This document shows positions 23,431 to 35,093 of a stretch of 64,000 nucleotides of DNA, in pieces. This DNA is from Cordilura impudica (Eukaryota > Arthropoda > Insecta > Diptera > Scathophagidae). A program made the position numbers and the translations under genes. The DNA lies in assembly GCA_963682025.1 (NCBI GenBank), contig OY821520.1, positions 3,258,926-3,322,925 of the forward strand, written 5' to 3'. Each line of letters starts with the position of its first letter. Positions within the stretch are counted from its first letter, which is position 1. The notes under the pieces are model-generated. The model saw only the letters and a list, made by a program, of their open reading frames with translations, made no database searches and was not told the DNA's origin.

Positions 23431-23901
23431 CGGTACAATATCAACAACCACCTGCGTCTGAAGCTCAATATTACACCCAATGTTGATTACGGCTACCACT
23501 TTAAAACTGTTGCCGATAGTGAAACATTAATTCCGAATACCAATTAAATTTTAAGTTAATTGTTTTTCTATTACAATTTCTTTTTATAGAAAATAATGAT
23601 CGTGTCTTTTATAGAAAGAATTTATTACTATTTGATTACCGGAGTAGAAATCCTATAAGTACCCTAAGTACTACATACTTTCACAGAACACTATGAAATT
23701 CATTATTTAACGCAGCCGGCGTTATAATACCCAAAGTTTGATCCCTATTAGAATGTTAGAAGTTATACGATAATTAAAAAAAAAAAATTCAAATGATTCT
23801 TGGCTAAAAATTATTAATATTAAAAATAAGCAAATACCAAAATATTTTTATCTGAATTAGCTAAGTAATATGGAAAGAAACTAAATTCAGAAATTAAAAT
23901 C
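23431..23901. other. Intergenic, nothing recognised
   Basis: AT-rich. No repeat or gene was identified. Confidence 0.35.
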
Positions 23902-24590
23902 TTTGGGTATAATGACTTTGTGCTGCTGTTTGTAACTACCAAACATATTTGACCTAGACCCATCTTTTATTATACCGATCGTCCGTCTGTGTATCCATGT
24001 AAACCTTGTTATCAAACTACAGGCCGCAAATATGAATATATTTTGATGAAATTTGGTATATAAGCTTTTATCGGCCACAGGATGAACGCTATAAATCGGT
24101 CCATGTTCAGACCTAGTCCCCATACAAATGACCCCTATGAAATCAACATAAATTGCCATAAGATTCAAACTATCAAATAGATCTTAGTCAAATTGGGTTT
24201 GTATGTGTTTATTGTATCCATCAATCAGTAGTCCACAAAAAAATTCCCTATATGACAATTCTTAGTCATAAGCCCCATATAGAGCTGCTTCCCGATCTTC
24301 ACTTAAATCTATCAAAAAAATAAAAATATTGCACAGATTTTTCTTGAATTTGGTTGTTATACGTTTTTGCAAAAAGTAAGTGACCTTGCCAAATATGGTC
24401 AGGATCGGTCCATTTTACGACCTAGTCCCCGATATAAACTTTTTCATATCTGCAGCCAAAAAAAATTAATAACAATGCCACTCAAAATGGTTTATGCTCC
24501 TTTTCTATAACCGATTAGTTGGACCGAAGAGATAGGGTCTTTAAACCATGGTATAGGGTATCGTATAGTCGGTCTAGACCTTACTTGATT
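23902..24590 (+). mobile_element. HINE copy 6, fused to the long heptamer array
   Basis: The copy begins at TTTGGGTATAATGAC, so the first about 20 bp are lost. The (GTCC)n tract is reduced to one unit. The hairpin is half deleted (AGTCGGTCTAGACC, then TTACTTGATTTT) and passes straight into the TTTTTAA array. Confidence 0.85.
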
Positions 24591-26577
24591 TTAAATTTTA
24601 ATTTTTAATTTTTTAATTTTTTAATTTTTAACTTTTAACTTTTCATTTTGAATGTTGAATCTTTAAATTTTAATTTTTAATTTTTAATTTTTAGTTTTTA
24701 GTTTTTAAGTTTTAATTTTTAATTTTTAATTTTTATTTTTATTTTTTAATTTTTAACTTTTAATTTTTAATTTTTAATTTTTAATTTTTAATATTTAATT
24801 TATAATTTATAATTTTTAATTTTTAATTTTTAATTTTTAATTTTTAATTTTTAATTTTTAATTTTTAATTTTTAATTTTTAATTTTTAATTTTTAATTTT
24901 TAATTTTTAATTTTTAATTTTTAATTTTTAATTTTTAATTTTTAATTTTTAATTTTTAATTTTTAATTTTTAATTTTTAATTTTTAATTTTTAATTTTTA
25001 ATTTTTAATTTTTAATTTTTAATTTTTAATTTTTAATTTTTAATTTTTAATTTTTAATTTTTAATTTTTAATTTTTAATTTTTAATTTTTAATTTTTAAT
25101 TTTTAATTTTTAATTTTTAATTTTTAATTTTTAATTTTTAATTTTTAATTTTTAATTTTTAATTTTTAATTTTTAATTTTTAATTTTTAATTTTTAATTT
25201 TTAATTTTTAATTTTTAATTTTTAATTTTTAATTTTTAATTTTTAATTTTTAATTTTTAATTTTTAATTTTTAATTTTTAATTTTTAATTTTTAATTTTT
25301 AATTTTTAATTTTTAATTTTTAATTTTTAATTTTTAATTTTTAATTTTTAATTTTTAATTTTTAATTTTTAATTTTTAATTTTTAATTTTTAATTTTTAA
25401 TTTTTAATTTTTAATTTTTAATTTTTAATTTTTAATTTTTAATTTTTAATTTTTAATTTTTAATTTTTAATTTTTAATTTTTAATTTTTAATTTTTAATT
25501 TTTAATTTTTAATTTTTAATTTTTAATTTTTAATTTTTAATTTTTAATTTTTAATTTTTAATTTTTAATTTTTAATTTTTAATTTTTAATTTTTAATTTT
25601 TAATTTTTAATTTTTAATTTTTAATTTTTAATTTTTAATTTTTAATTTTTAATTTTTAATTTTTAATTTTTAATTTTTAATTTTTAATTTTTAATTTTTA
25701 ATTTTTAATTTTTAATTTTTAATTTTTAATTTTTAATTTTTAATTTTTAATTTTTAATTTTTAATTTTTAATTTTTAATTTTTAATTTTTAATTTTTAAT
25801 TTTTAATTTTTAATTTTTAATTTTTAATTTTTAATTTTTAATTTTTAATTTTTAATTTTTAATTTTTAATTTTTAATTTTTAATTTTTAATTTTTAATTT
25901 TTAATTTTTAATTTTTAATTTTTAATTTTTAATTTTTAATTTTTAATTTTTAATTTTTAATTTATAATATTTTTAATTTTTAATTTTGAATTTTTAATTT
26001 TTAATTTTTAATTTTTAATTTTTAATTTTTAATTTTTAATTTTTAATTTTTAATTTTTAATTTTTAATTTTTAATTTTTAATTATTAATTTTTAATTTTT
26101 AATTTTTTATTTTTTATTTTTAATTTTTAATTTATAATTTTTAATTTTAAATTATTAATTTTTAATTTTTTATTTTTTATTTTTAATTTTTAGTTTTTAA
26201 TTTTTAATTTTTAATTTTTAATTTTTAGTTTTTAATTTTTAATTTTTAATTTTTAATTTTTAATTTTTAATTTTTAATTTTTAATTTTTAATTTTTAATT
26301 TTTAATTTTTAATTTTTAATTTTTAATTTTTAATTTTTAATTTTTAATTTTTAATATTTAATATTTAATTTTTAATTTTTAATTTTTAATTTTTAATTTT
26401 TAATTTTTAATTTTTAATTTTTAATTTTTAATTTTTAATTTTTAATTTTTAATTTTTAATTTTTAATTTTTAATTTTTAATTTTTAATTTTAATTTTAAT
26501 TTTTAATTTTTAATTTTTAATTTTTAATTTTTAATTTTTAATTTTTAATTTTTATTTTATTTTTAAAAATTAAAAAT
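24591..26577 (+). repeat. Two-kilobase (TTTTTAA)n heptamer array
   Basis: Period 7 is evident throughout. A practically uninterrupted run spans about 24811-25962 (about 164 units), with mixed units (TTTTTAG, TTTTTTA, TATTTAA) on both sides. At about 26557-26580 the strand polarity flips to AAAAATT units before the array ends. No protein can be encoded, and the T-rich strand matches the adjacent HINE orientation. Confidence 0.98.
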
Positions 26578-26879
26578 TAAAAATGCTAAAAATGGAACTA
26601 ATGCCTTTTAATGGTTTCCTCACAAGTGGAAAACTGTAAATTGTTTATTAAAAAATAAAAAAATATATAATCTTTATTCCAAACTTGATCTCTTTTTGAT
26701 GGAGAAATTTTATAACAACCGCGAAAAAATAATATAATTTTTCATATTATTTATTAATGTATGTCCAATTTGACCTATTACCATTTAATTATTTGTAAAA
26801 AGTTCAAAAATATACATATATTAGGTACACATACATCAAATTTTTGGAACAAGTCTAGTTTATTGGCGATACCCCGATT
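26578..26879. other. Spacer between array and inverted-repeat arm
   Basis: AT-rich, with no feature. The last about 60 bp may belong to the repeat family of the arm that follows. Confidence 0.35.
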
Positions 26880-27340
26880 TTTTTAATTTTTTTGTGTGAT
26901 TTAGGAGAAATAGTTTTTTTCGGTCGGACCTATTTTCGGAGTTATTGACCGACAAACTTTGACCTTGATTTGTATATAACTTTGTTAATTATTATCGGAT
27001 TTCAGCAATATATATTTCATTGGAAAGCTTACTTGATTGCCTCCCATTTGGTATTTCAACATTTTAAATCCATTAACCCATTATGAACTATTGATTTTTT
27101 TGTATTTTTTTACAATTTTTTTTTTTTGTTCGGAAACGTCCCATTATCTCATAAAATGATCTATGTAATGTTGGTATTTACATTAACTGTATGATAGGTG
27201 GGTCCACTAGCTTCGATGTATGTTTTGACCTCTTAGCCCTCTTAGGACCGGAGATATTAGGGATTTTACCTACACTTTTAAAATTTTTTTTCCGCGAAAT
27301 TAACCCATAACATACATATTATACTATTATTCTACTCTTA
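26880..27340 (+). repeat. Inverted pair, left arm
   Basis: About 460 bp that recur in reverse complement at 28840-29290. Landmarks are GATTTAGGAGAAATAGTTTT, AATTATTATCGGATTTCAGC, CATTGGAAAGCTTACTTGA, GTTCGGAAACGTCCCATTAT and CCGGAGATATTAGGGATTTT. No frame is conserved. The class is unknown. Confidence 0.8.
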
Positions 27341-27465
27341 TTTAAACGGTCTGTTATGAAAATTTTTGCTGGAATTATAATATTACTTATTACTAGCAGA
27401 TTCCATTAAATAAAGACCCTAAAAGTATGCCAATCAATTATAGACAATTCACAAATCGACACAAA

Positions 27466-28250
27466 AACAAGTAAGAAAATTATAGTCGGTCTAGACCGAC
27501 TATACGATACCCTATACCATGCTTTTAGAGACCCTATCTCTCAGGCCCAACTAACTGGATATAAAAAAAAAGCATAAACCAAATTTGAGTGGGATTTTTA
27601 TTATTTTGTTTTGGCTGCAGATATGAAAAAGTTCATATCGGATGCTATATCTATATGGGGACTAGGCCCAAAAATGGACCGATCCTGACCATGTTTGGTA
27701 AGGTCTCTTGTATTTTGCAAAAATATATACAAACGAAATTTGAGAAGAATCAGTGCAATATTTTTGTTTTTTGATAGATTTAAGTGAAGATCGGGAAGCA
27801 GCTCTTTATGGGGCCTATGACTAAGAGTTGTCCCACAGGGATCATTTTTGGACTACTGATTAATGGGTGTAATAAACACATACAAACCCAATTTGACTAA
27901 GATTTATATGATAATTTGGATTTTATGGCAAATTTAAGTCGATTTCATAGGGGTCATTTATATCGGGGCTAGGTCTGAACATGGACCGATTCTCACCAAT
28001 TTCAAACAAAAGCTTACATACCAAATTTCATCAAAATATATTCATATTTGCGACCTGCAGTTTGATTACAAGCTTTACATGGACACACAGACGGACGGAC
28101 GGACGGACGGACATCGTTAAATTGAATCAGATAGTGATTCAGATTCGATCGGTATAATAAAAGATGGGTCTAGGTCAAATATTTTTGGTAGTTACAAACA
28201 GCAGCACAAAGTCATTATACCCAAACCACATAGTGGTATAGGGTATAAAA
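27466..28250 (-). mobile_element. HINE copy 7, near-consensus
   Basis: Both ends and the full 24-bp palindrome around GGTCTAGACC are perfect, and about five GGAC units are present. The right end abuts repeat R copy 3 (AACAAACTCA...), showing that the HINE inserted into or beside it. It is one of the best-preserved copies. Confidence 0.9.
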
Positions 28251-28470
28251 AACAAACTCATTTTTATTATTGTAAAATTTTATGTATGTGTTAGTAGCAA
28301 CTTTAAATGCAATTCACTGAAAATAAAGGAAAAAATTTTAAAATCTGTAAATCTGCAAAACGGCTAAAAAGAAATACCTTTCAAATAATATACATTTGGT
28401 CAAAATTGAGATAAAACGGTAGAACAAAACATCAGTCACAAGAAATCGCCTAGCCTGTTAATATTATAGA
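28251..28470 (+). repeat. Dispersed repeat R, copy 3
   Basis: It matches 2865-3085 closely, ending CGCCTAGCCTGTTAAT. The 5' part seen in copies 1 and 2 is missing, probably because of the HINE insertion. Confidence 0.7.
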
Positions 28471-28839
28471 TATTTTTATTTTTTCCGCCAGCGGCACTTT
28501 TTTCAAACAATAAAAAAAACATAAATTTCAATTTAACTATTCATCTGTAACATTTTTCTCACTTCCTGCCAGTGACGAGTCTGATCTATTTTCCGAATCC
28601 AGTTCTTCCTCCGCAGCTAAATTTTGTCATTCTTCACGATTTGTTGACGGTTTCATGGGATTTTTTTCAAAAAAATTTTCATAATAGGGGGGATAAGTAA
28701 GAGTAGAATAATAGTTAAGTATATTATGCGTTGATTTGGGCATGAAAATATAAAATGTATTATTTGTAAAAGTTTTCTTCGAAAAAGCGCTGCAGTCGAA
28801 AATTTTTTGAAAAAATCGTGCGAGTTAATAGTAGATACT
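28471..28839. other. Spacer with a short acidic frame on the minus strand
   Basis: The minus strand at 28543-28655 reads an acidic segment ending LAGSEKNVTDE and a stop, after one in-frame stop near its start. It could be debris of a transposon protein. It was not assigned. Confidence 0.25.
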
Positions 28840-29290
28840 AGAACGAAATAAGAGTAGAATAATAGTATAATATATTAAGGGTTAATTTCGCGAAAAAAAA
28901 AATTAAAAAGTGAAGGTAAAATCCCTAATATCTCCGGTTCTAAAAGGGCTAAGAGGTCAAAACATACATCGAAATGAAGCTAGTGGACCCAGCTATCACA
29001 CAGTTGATGTAAATACCAACATTATATAGATCATTTTATGAGATAATGGGACGTTTCCGAAAAAAAATTGCAAAAAATCAATAGGTTCCAATGGGTTAAT
29101 GGATTTAAAGTTTTGAAATAACAAGTGAAAGGCACTCAAGTAAGCTTTCCAATGAAATATATATTGCTGAAATCCGATAATAATTAACAAAGTTATGTAT
29201 AAATCAAGGTCAAACCTTTGTCGGTCCATAATTCCGAAAATAGGTCCGATCGAAAAAAAACTATTTCTCCTAAATCGCACCAACAGCCCC
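28840..29290 (-). repeat. Inverted pair, right arm
   Basis: Reverse complement of 26880-27340 with scattered differences. The arms are about 1.5 kb apart, and the intervening DNA holds HINE copy 7 and repeat R copy 3. Confidence 0.8.
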
Positions 29291-29488
29291 TATCACCTCT
29301 AAAAAAAATTAAAGAAATTAGGGAGTAGCCACTAAACTAGACTTAAGCCAAATTTTTTATACCTATTCCAATTTTTTTTTTCGGAAATTGGATGTTCTGA
29401 GAAATAAACCAAATTTAATGTTTAAATTACTTTTGCTAATTTTGTTCTGCACAATACTGTATATAAATATATAAAACTTCAATAGAAA

Positions 29489-30265
29489 AACAAGTAAGAA
29501 AATTATAGTCGGTCTAGACCGACTATACGATACCCTATACCATGCGTTTAGAAACCCTATCTCTTAGGCCCAACTAACTGGACATAGAAAATAAGCAAAA
29601 ACCAAATTTGAAAAAATTTTGAAAAAGTTCATATCGGATGCTATATCTATATGGGGACTAGGTCCAAAAATGGACCGATCCTGACCATGGTTGGTAACGT
29701 CTCTTGTATTTTGCAAAAACATATACAAACAAAATTTGAGAAGAATCAGTGCAATATTTTTGTTTTTTAATTGATTTAAGTGAATATCGGGAAGCAGCTC
29801 AATATGGGGCCAAAGGGAGCATTTTTGGACTACTCATTAGTGGATGTAATGAACGCTTACAAACCCAATTTGAGTAAGATCTATATGACAATTTGGATCC
29901 CATGGCAATTTATGTCGATTTCATAAGGGTAATTTGTATGGGGGCTAGGTCTGAACATGGACCGATTCTCACCAATTTCAATAGCGTTCATCCCATGGCC
30001 GATAAAAGCTCATATACCAAATTTCATCGAAATATATTCATATTTGCGACCTGCAGTTTGATTACAAGGTTTACATGGACACACAGACGGACGGACGGAC
30101 GGACGGACGGACGGACGGACGGACGGACATTGTTAAATCAACTCAAAAAGTGATTCTGATTCGATCGGTATAATTAAAGATGGGTCTGGGTCAAATATTT
30201 TTGGTTGTTACAAACAGCAGCACAAAGTCATTATACCCAAACCACATAGTGGTATAGGGTATAAA
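29489..30265 (-). mobile_element. HINE copy 8, longest GGAC tract
   Basis: Both termini and the palindrome are intact. A stretch of the left body is deleted after ACCAAATTTGA. The GGAC microsatellite has about ten units (30086-30128), the longest in this window. Confidence 0.9.
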
Positions 30266-31879
30266 TATTCTCTACAAAGGTGCAGAGAATTGAACTTGAA
30301 AAAATTTAAAAAAAAAATCTTATTTGCAGGGCTTAAAAAACAAACTAACATTAACAATCAAATCGACTTGTAAGTCAATTTGCACTTACAAAATTCAATC
30401 GTTAAACAAATATATTGGCGAAGGTCAAACTATTATGTAAAACTAATGTAGACGAATGACTTAAATCACCAGTATGAACTGCAATTACATGCATGGCCAC
30501 CTTTTGGAAAGCTGCATGCCAGTTCGAAACAACAAGATGCCCTTATAAAAGAAAACTATAAAAACAATAACAGGTTCATAAGTATATGTATGTACATGAA
30601 ATACATATAAACATACATATTAGTGGCGGCTTTTAATTAAAAAATCGTAAACAAAAAAATTCGAAAAAAAATTTATAGAAATTAATGAACAGAAATAAGA
30701 CAATAAATGCAGATAATATTACAACAGATTGGAATGTTGTAGAAATTCAATGAAAATCACAAGATCAAATAGTTCTTTCATAAAATAAAAAAACGCTTAA
30801 GCACCTTACCCTTTATACACTGGATGTTATGAATTTATATCAAGCTTTCTTAATACACTTTTCCTAATCTGAAGTAAACATTTAATACTTTCTTTGTTAT
30901 TTTCGTTTGTTTTACAACCATTACTAAATATTGAATTTGTTCGAAATTCTACTACGCCAATCGCTGTTTTCTTAAAATTTTCTTTTGTTGTTTTAATGCG
31001 TTTTGTTTTTTGTTTCAGTCTTTTAGCTTTCTTTGCTTGTTGGTTTTGAAAAGCAATTACACTATTCAACTTAATAGTAACTATTATAAAAATATCGCTT
31101 TTAAGGTAACAAACAACTAGTAACACTATTTTCAAAAATTAATTAAAGATACGCATTTTTTCCACTAAAATTTGCAAATATTCCGCCGCAGAACAAGCAA
31201 ATTTTGACGTAATGTAATTTCTATTTTGAATAAAACAGAAGCAAACGATACGTATTAACTCGAGACCGAAAAAGAACTAAACAAAGAAAGAAACAGCTGT
31301 TGAATAGAATACATTTAGAATACAAGAGTTGCTTTGTTTTTAAACATACTTGTATTAATTTCAACTACAGGCTGTGTATGATAGTAATTAATTGTTGAGT
31401 TTCTACACGCTAAAAATTTGACAACATGTGTATAATTGTTGTTGAAATTTTCCATTCAAGAAAATTATACGACAATACGACGTTTGCAAGTTTGCATGTT
31501 TTTGCAATGTACTATGTGATTAGCTGTTTTTTGTTTACTATTTAATCAGCTTCTGTTGTTTATTCTAAAAAATTTTTGTACGTTTCTTTTAACTATTGTG
31601 CCAAAAATGGTAGAAATAAATAAAAAATTGTGAGAAATAATTACATTCAGGTAAGTTTTTGTCTAAAAGAACAAGTATATTGCTTTTATTCGATTTTTTC
31701 TGATTGTAGAATATGAATAGACGAAAGGTGGTTCACATGTATGCTATTTGACGTCTTGTATTTCTTTACAACATACAACTTTAGTACACCTTATGAATTC
31801 CCTAAGATTTTATTTTGTAAATAATACAACTACAGAAATTTTTGTACTAAATATTTATAAAAATACTTTAAGACATTAA
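30266..31879. other. Intergenic, no confident gene
   Basis: Mostly AT-rich. A 102-codon minus-strand frame at 30827-31135 has a hydrophobic start and a Lys-rich middle but no recognisable domain, so it is not called. Nothing else was seen. Confidence 0.35.
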
Positions 31880-32125
31880 AGGCTTACTTAGCCACGCGTA
31901 ACGGTAACGGTGTGAATCAGCTGATTCAACCTATCTTATGAAAAACACATGCAACTGCTTACCCAACTTAAGCTAAACGTATCGTATCGTTAGCTTCTGT
32001 TGATTTTAGATTTTTGCTACGTTTGTACGTGACATTTATGAAAATCCGTCAAAAATGTCACAAATGTAAGTTATATAATTGCACTGAATACGCCTACATT
32101 TTAACAACGTGTGGCTAACTAGGCC
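31880..32125. mobile_element. MITE of the TTAA-AGGCC family, 246 bp
   Basis: The left end AGGCTTACTTAGCCACGCG and right end CGTGTGGCTAACTAGGCC are inverted, each next to TTAA (31876-31879 and 32126-32129). The interior matches parts of 45483-46240 (for example TAGATTTTTGCTACGTTT). It has no coding capacity. Confidence 0.75.
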
Positions 32126-32719
32126 TTAAGGATATGATTCATGGTTTAGTTTTGTTACACATATTGGGAAGAATAACGTATGGTGGTTGATGGAGTAACT
32201 TTTATATAAACTCGTAAAGTAATATAATATAATCCGAAAAGCGTATGTGTTACTGAAGTTTTTAGTGTAGAATACAACTATTTTTTGTAACGTTTCACAT
32301 AACTTAATTAAGCCGTCCTTAATTAAATTTATAAATTTAAGCAACTTAAAAAATTTAGTTTAATTAACTGACTGGTAGAGCATAAATTATCAGTTCTTTA
32401 AATAAAAATAAGCTCCTATGCCTCTTTTACCGAATACATAAAATGTAAATATATTTTGTAAATATTTATTTTATATTCTTATTGAATTTAGAAAAACAAA
32501 CATTATATCATGGATGTCGCCCTGTAATATTTCTTGTTTATATTCTTCGTTGCTATCGGGTTTTCTTATATTTGTTTGAAGAAAGAAAAAAAAAATGAAA
32601 AACAACGAGAGAGCAGATGTTAATCATTAAAAGAAAACAAATAGTAGTATTCAATTAAACGTAATTAAAATCGCACACGCGATTTAGAATTATTTTTAAA
32701 TTGAAGCCACATCTTAAGA
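32126..32719. other. 5' flank of Ada3
   Basis: It should contain the Ada3 promoter and leader. There is no clear TATA box, as is common for housekeeping fly genes. A purine-rich stretch lies at 32580-32625. Confidence 0.4.
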
Positions 32720-34153
32720 ATGGCAACTACAAGTAAAAACATGAAATTTGGATCATTTGCCACTGGTGGGAAGCTAAGTGGTAAGATTGGACCTCAAACA
32801 AACGCTACGCCTCTATCGCCGGACAACGAAAGTACTGGAGGCCTTGTTATACCGATTATAAAAACAAAAGATTGTGCAAAACAATTTCCAACTTATAGTG
32901 CAGCACTAAATCGAACTGCAGAAGAATGTTTGGCTGCTGAAGATTTGGACAATATTCAGCTGGAATTGGAGACTTTGTTATCGAGTGTAGCTTTAAGATA
33001 TCGTGTTTTAAAATCTGAATATGAATGTTTAGATAAGGATGAGAAAAACAAAGATAAAAAGAGTAAACACTCATTGCAAATGGTTGGTCAGGCCGGGGAT
33101 AAACAACCGGCCTCACCAGCTAATTCTGTTGTAAACAGCGGTAAACGTAAAAGAGATGAAACATCATTGGTGCGTAAACCGAAACATGCTTCTTTGAAAC
33201 AAGCCAAAAATTTGCATGCCAAAAATAGTCCCTTGGCTCCACACACCGACGATAGTATGGACTATGCTCCTGGGGCTCATGGAACGGCAAGGGATGTTCA
33301 AAAACCGATATCGGCAAAAATTGATACACCAAATAAATTTTGGCTTTCCGTGGAACCATACTGCATGCCCTTAACAAACGAAGACTTACGTTTATTGGAT
33401 GATCTTTTGGAGCAGTATAATGGTCCTTTGGTGCCACCAATACCCGAATTGGGTCCTCATTATTCTTCTACATGGGCTGCTGCAGACATTAAAGATATAC
33501 AACAAGGTTCTAATCCCAATACCAATAATCGCTTGAAACAACAAAATAATGGAGCCACATTGAATATGCTGCAGAAGGCTGACTCTATTGTAGATGAATG
33601 TGTTTCGGGTCCTCTCACCCAACGGTTAGTTTCAGCTCTTATCGAGGAACAACTTCTACCCAATCCAGCCGATGTTGTGGCCGAGAACAGTAACAGCAGT
33701 AGTGAAAATACCCACTCTTCGGCACCCATGCATTTTAGATCACTTTCGATGTTGCGCAACTGTATTGGCATTGAGAAACGAGTAAAAAAGGAACTAATCG
33801 AACAGGGCATCTTAGATATATCTGATTTTCCTAACAATGATGACGATGAAATACATTCAGAAATTAAACGACTGGTAGGCGAACTTTCAACAATTGCTGA
33901 ATATAATAGCAGTGCATTAAAACGTCTTCATGATGCTGCCTCTGATGAAATAAAGCGTTTGGAAGTTAAACGTAAACTCGATTCAATTGATCAGGAATTG
34001 TTAGAGACTTATAAGAGAACATTACAAAATAAAGCTAAACGTAAACCGTTATCAGTGGATGAACAACAAGAAATTTATCGTTTAACGGCAGAACAGAAAG
34101 CTCTATCCGATCAATTAGAGCGTATGCATTCGAATAATTTCTTATATGAATAA
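32720..34153 (+). CDS. Ada3: Transcriptional adapter 3 (SAGA/ATAC subunit)
   Basis: A single uninterrupted exon of 477 aa, slightly longer than vertebrate TADA3 (about 432 aa). Ada3 bridges Gcn5 and Ada2 in the histone acetyltransferase module of SAGA and ATAC in the nucleus. Recognised blocks are LDNIQLELETLLSSVALRYR (about 76-95), the central FWLSVEPYCMPLTNEDLRLL (207-226) followed by IPELGPHYSSTWAAADI, GPLTQRLVSALIEEQLL in the third quarter, and a long C-terminal coiled coil with LSVDEQQEIYRL. The segment 105-200 is low-complexity and Lys-rich (GKRKRD), probably a nuclear localisation region. The first ATG after an in-frame leader is used, in the context AAGAATGGC. It is convergent with the SWT1 homologue, 940 bp between stop codons. 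The Drosophila name is Ada3/diskette. No defects were seen. Confidence 0.95.
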   Translation: MATTSKNMKFGSFATGGKLSGKIGPQTNATPLSPDNESTGGLVIPIIKTKDCAKQFPTYSAALNRTAEECLAAEDLDNIQLELETLLSSVALRYRVLKSEYECLDKDEKNKDKKSKHSLQMVGQAGDKQPASPANSVVNSGKRKRDETSLVRKPKHASLKQAKNLHAKNSPLAPHTDDSMDYAPGAHGTARDVQKPISAKIDTPNKFWLSVEPYCMPLTNEDLRLLDDLLEQYNGPLVPPIPELGPHYSSTWAAADIKDIQQGSNPNTNNRLKQQNNGATLNMLQKADSIVDECVSGPLTQRLVSALIEEQLLPNPADVVAENSNSSSENTHSSAPMHFRSLSMLRNCIGIEKRVKKELIEQGILDISDFPNNDDDEIHSEIKRLVGELSTIAEYNSSALKRLHDAASDEIKRLEVKRKLDSIDQELLETYKRTLQNKAKRKPLSVDEQQEIYRLTAEQKALSDQLERMHSNNFLYE

Positions 34154-35093
34154 TTCTTAGTAATGTCATCAGTGCACCTTTCTGGAAAGACTGGAAATTA
34201 TATCTAGTAATACAAAATCCGTATTGTTAACAAACATAAACATTTTCAACAAATTATTAAAATAACGCCACAATGTCTATGAAATAAAAAGTTAATTGCA
34301 ATAAATATCTTAAAGCAAATGATTTGCTGTCCTCATTAAATACTTATCAATGCTATTTTTAATATTAATAAGTCCAGTTCTCAATTTCTGTACAACGGTG
34401 TAATTCCCATATCATAATTTTTTTTTGTTTAAAGAAATTCAATTAAAAGAATCGATCTTTAAAAAAGAGATATTTTTTTTTCACTCACATCTGTTTTGCA
34501 CTTCCTTTTTGTTGCACGTATTTTTAAAAACTAATTTCAAAATCCATAACTTTTGTTTTAATTCTAACAATTTGCTACTGCACCTTCCCTTTTGCTTTAA
34601 AACATTTATCAGTTATAATCTTATCTTAAAAAGATTTTCATATTAAAACCCTTCAATAACATACTGAGGATGCCATCACACATTTTTCAATACAAATATT
34701 TAAACAAAATTTTATCTCATTTTAATAATTAAATCAACATTAAAGTTATTGTATAAAACAAATGAACTGATTTCTATCGGTAGAAAATAGCAAGATTCCG
34801 GCGCCCTTGCGGTACACTTTCAATGCATATTGCTTAAAGTGAACACAAAATGTTTTCGATATCGGACTCAAAAAGAAAAACAAAACATAATTTTACGTTC
34901 ATACAAAAACATGTTATATTAAAATATTATCATCCTTCAATACGAATAGATAAACAAAACACTTAAATACTAGAACAAGATTAATTTATACAACAAATTT
35001 ACATAGCGCAATTTAAAATGAAAAAAAAAGAACTATTTAAATTTTGTAAAATAACTGAAAATTTGTTAGACAAAACGATAAAGTTTTCTTATG
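34154..35093. other. Convergent 3' flanks of Ada3 and Swt1
   Basis: AT-rich and without further genes. It carries the Ada3 poly(A) signals near its left end and presumably the Swt1 3' UTR at the right. Confidence 0.5.
34282..34305 (+). terminator. Ada3 poly(A) signals
   Basis: Two AATAAA hexamers (34282-34287 and 34300-34305) lie about 130-150 nt after the Ada3 stop codon. Confidence 0.6.

Noticed and set aside
24591..26577. Heptamer array as a telomere
   Set aside because: Flies lack telomerase repeats, and TTTTTAA has no known telomeric role. The arrays sit at several internal places.
30827..31135. 102-codon minus-strand open frame with hydrophobic start
   Set aside because: It has no recognisable domain and a Lys-rich low-complexity middle. 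It could be real but is unsupported.
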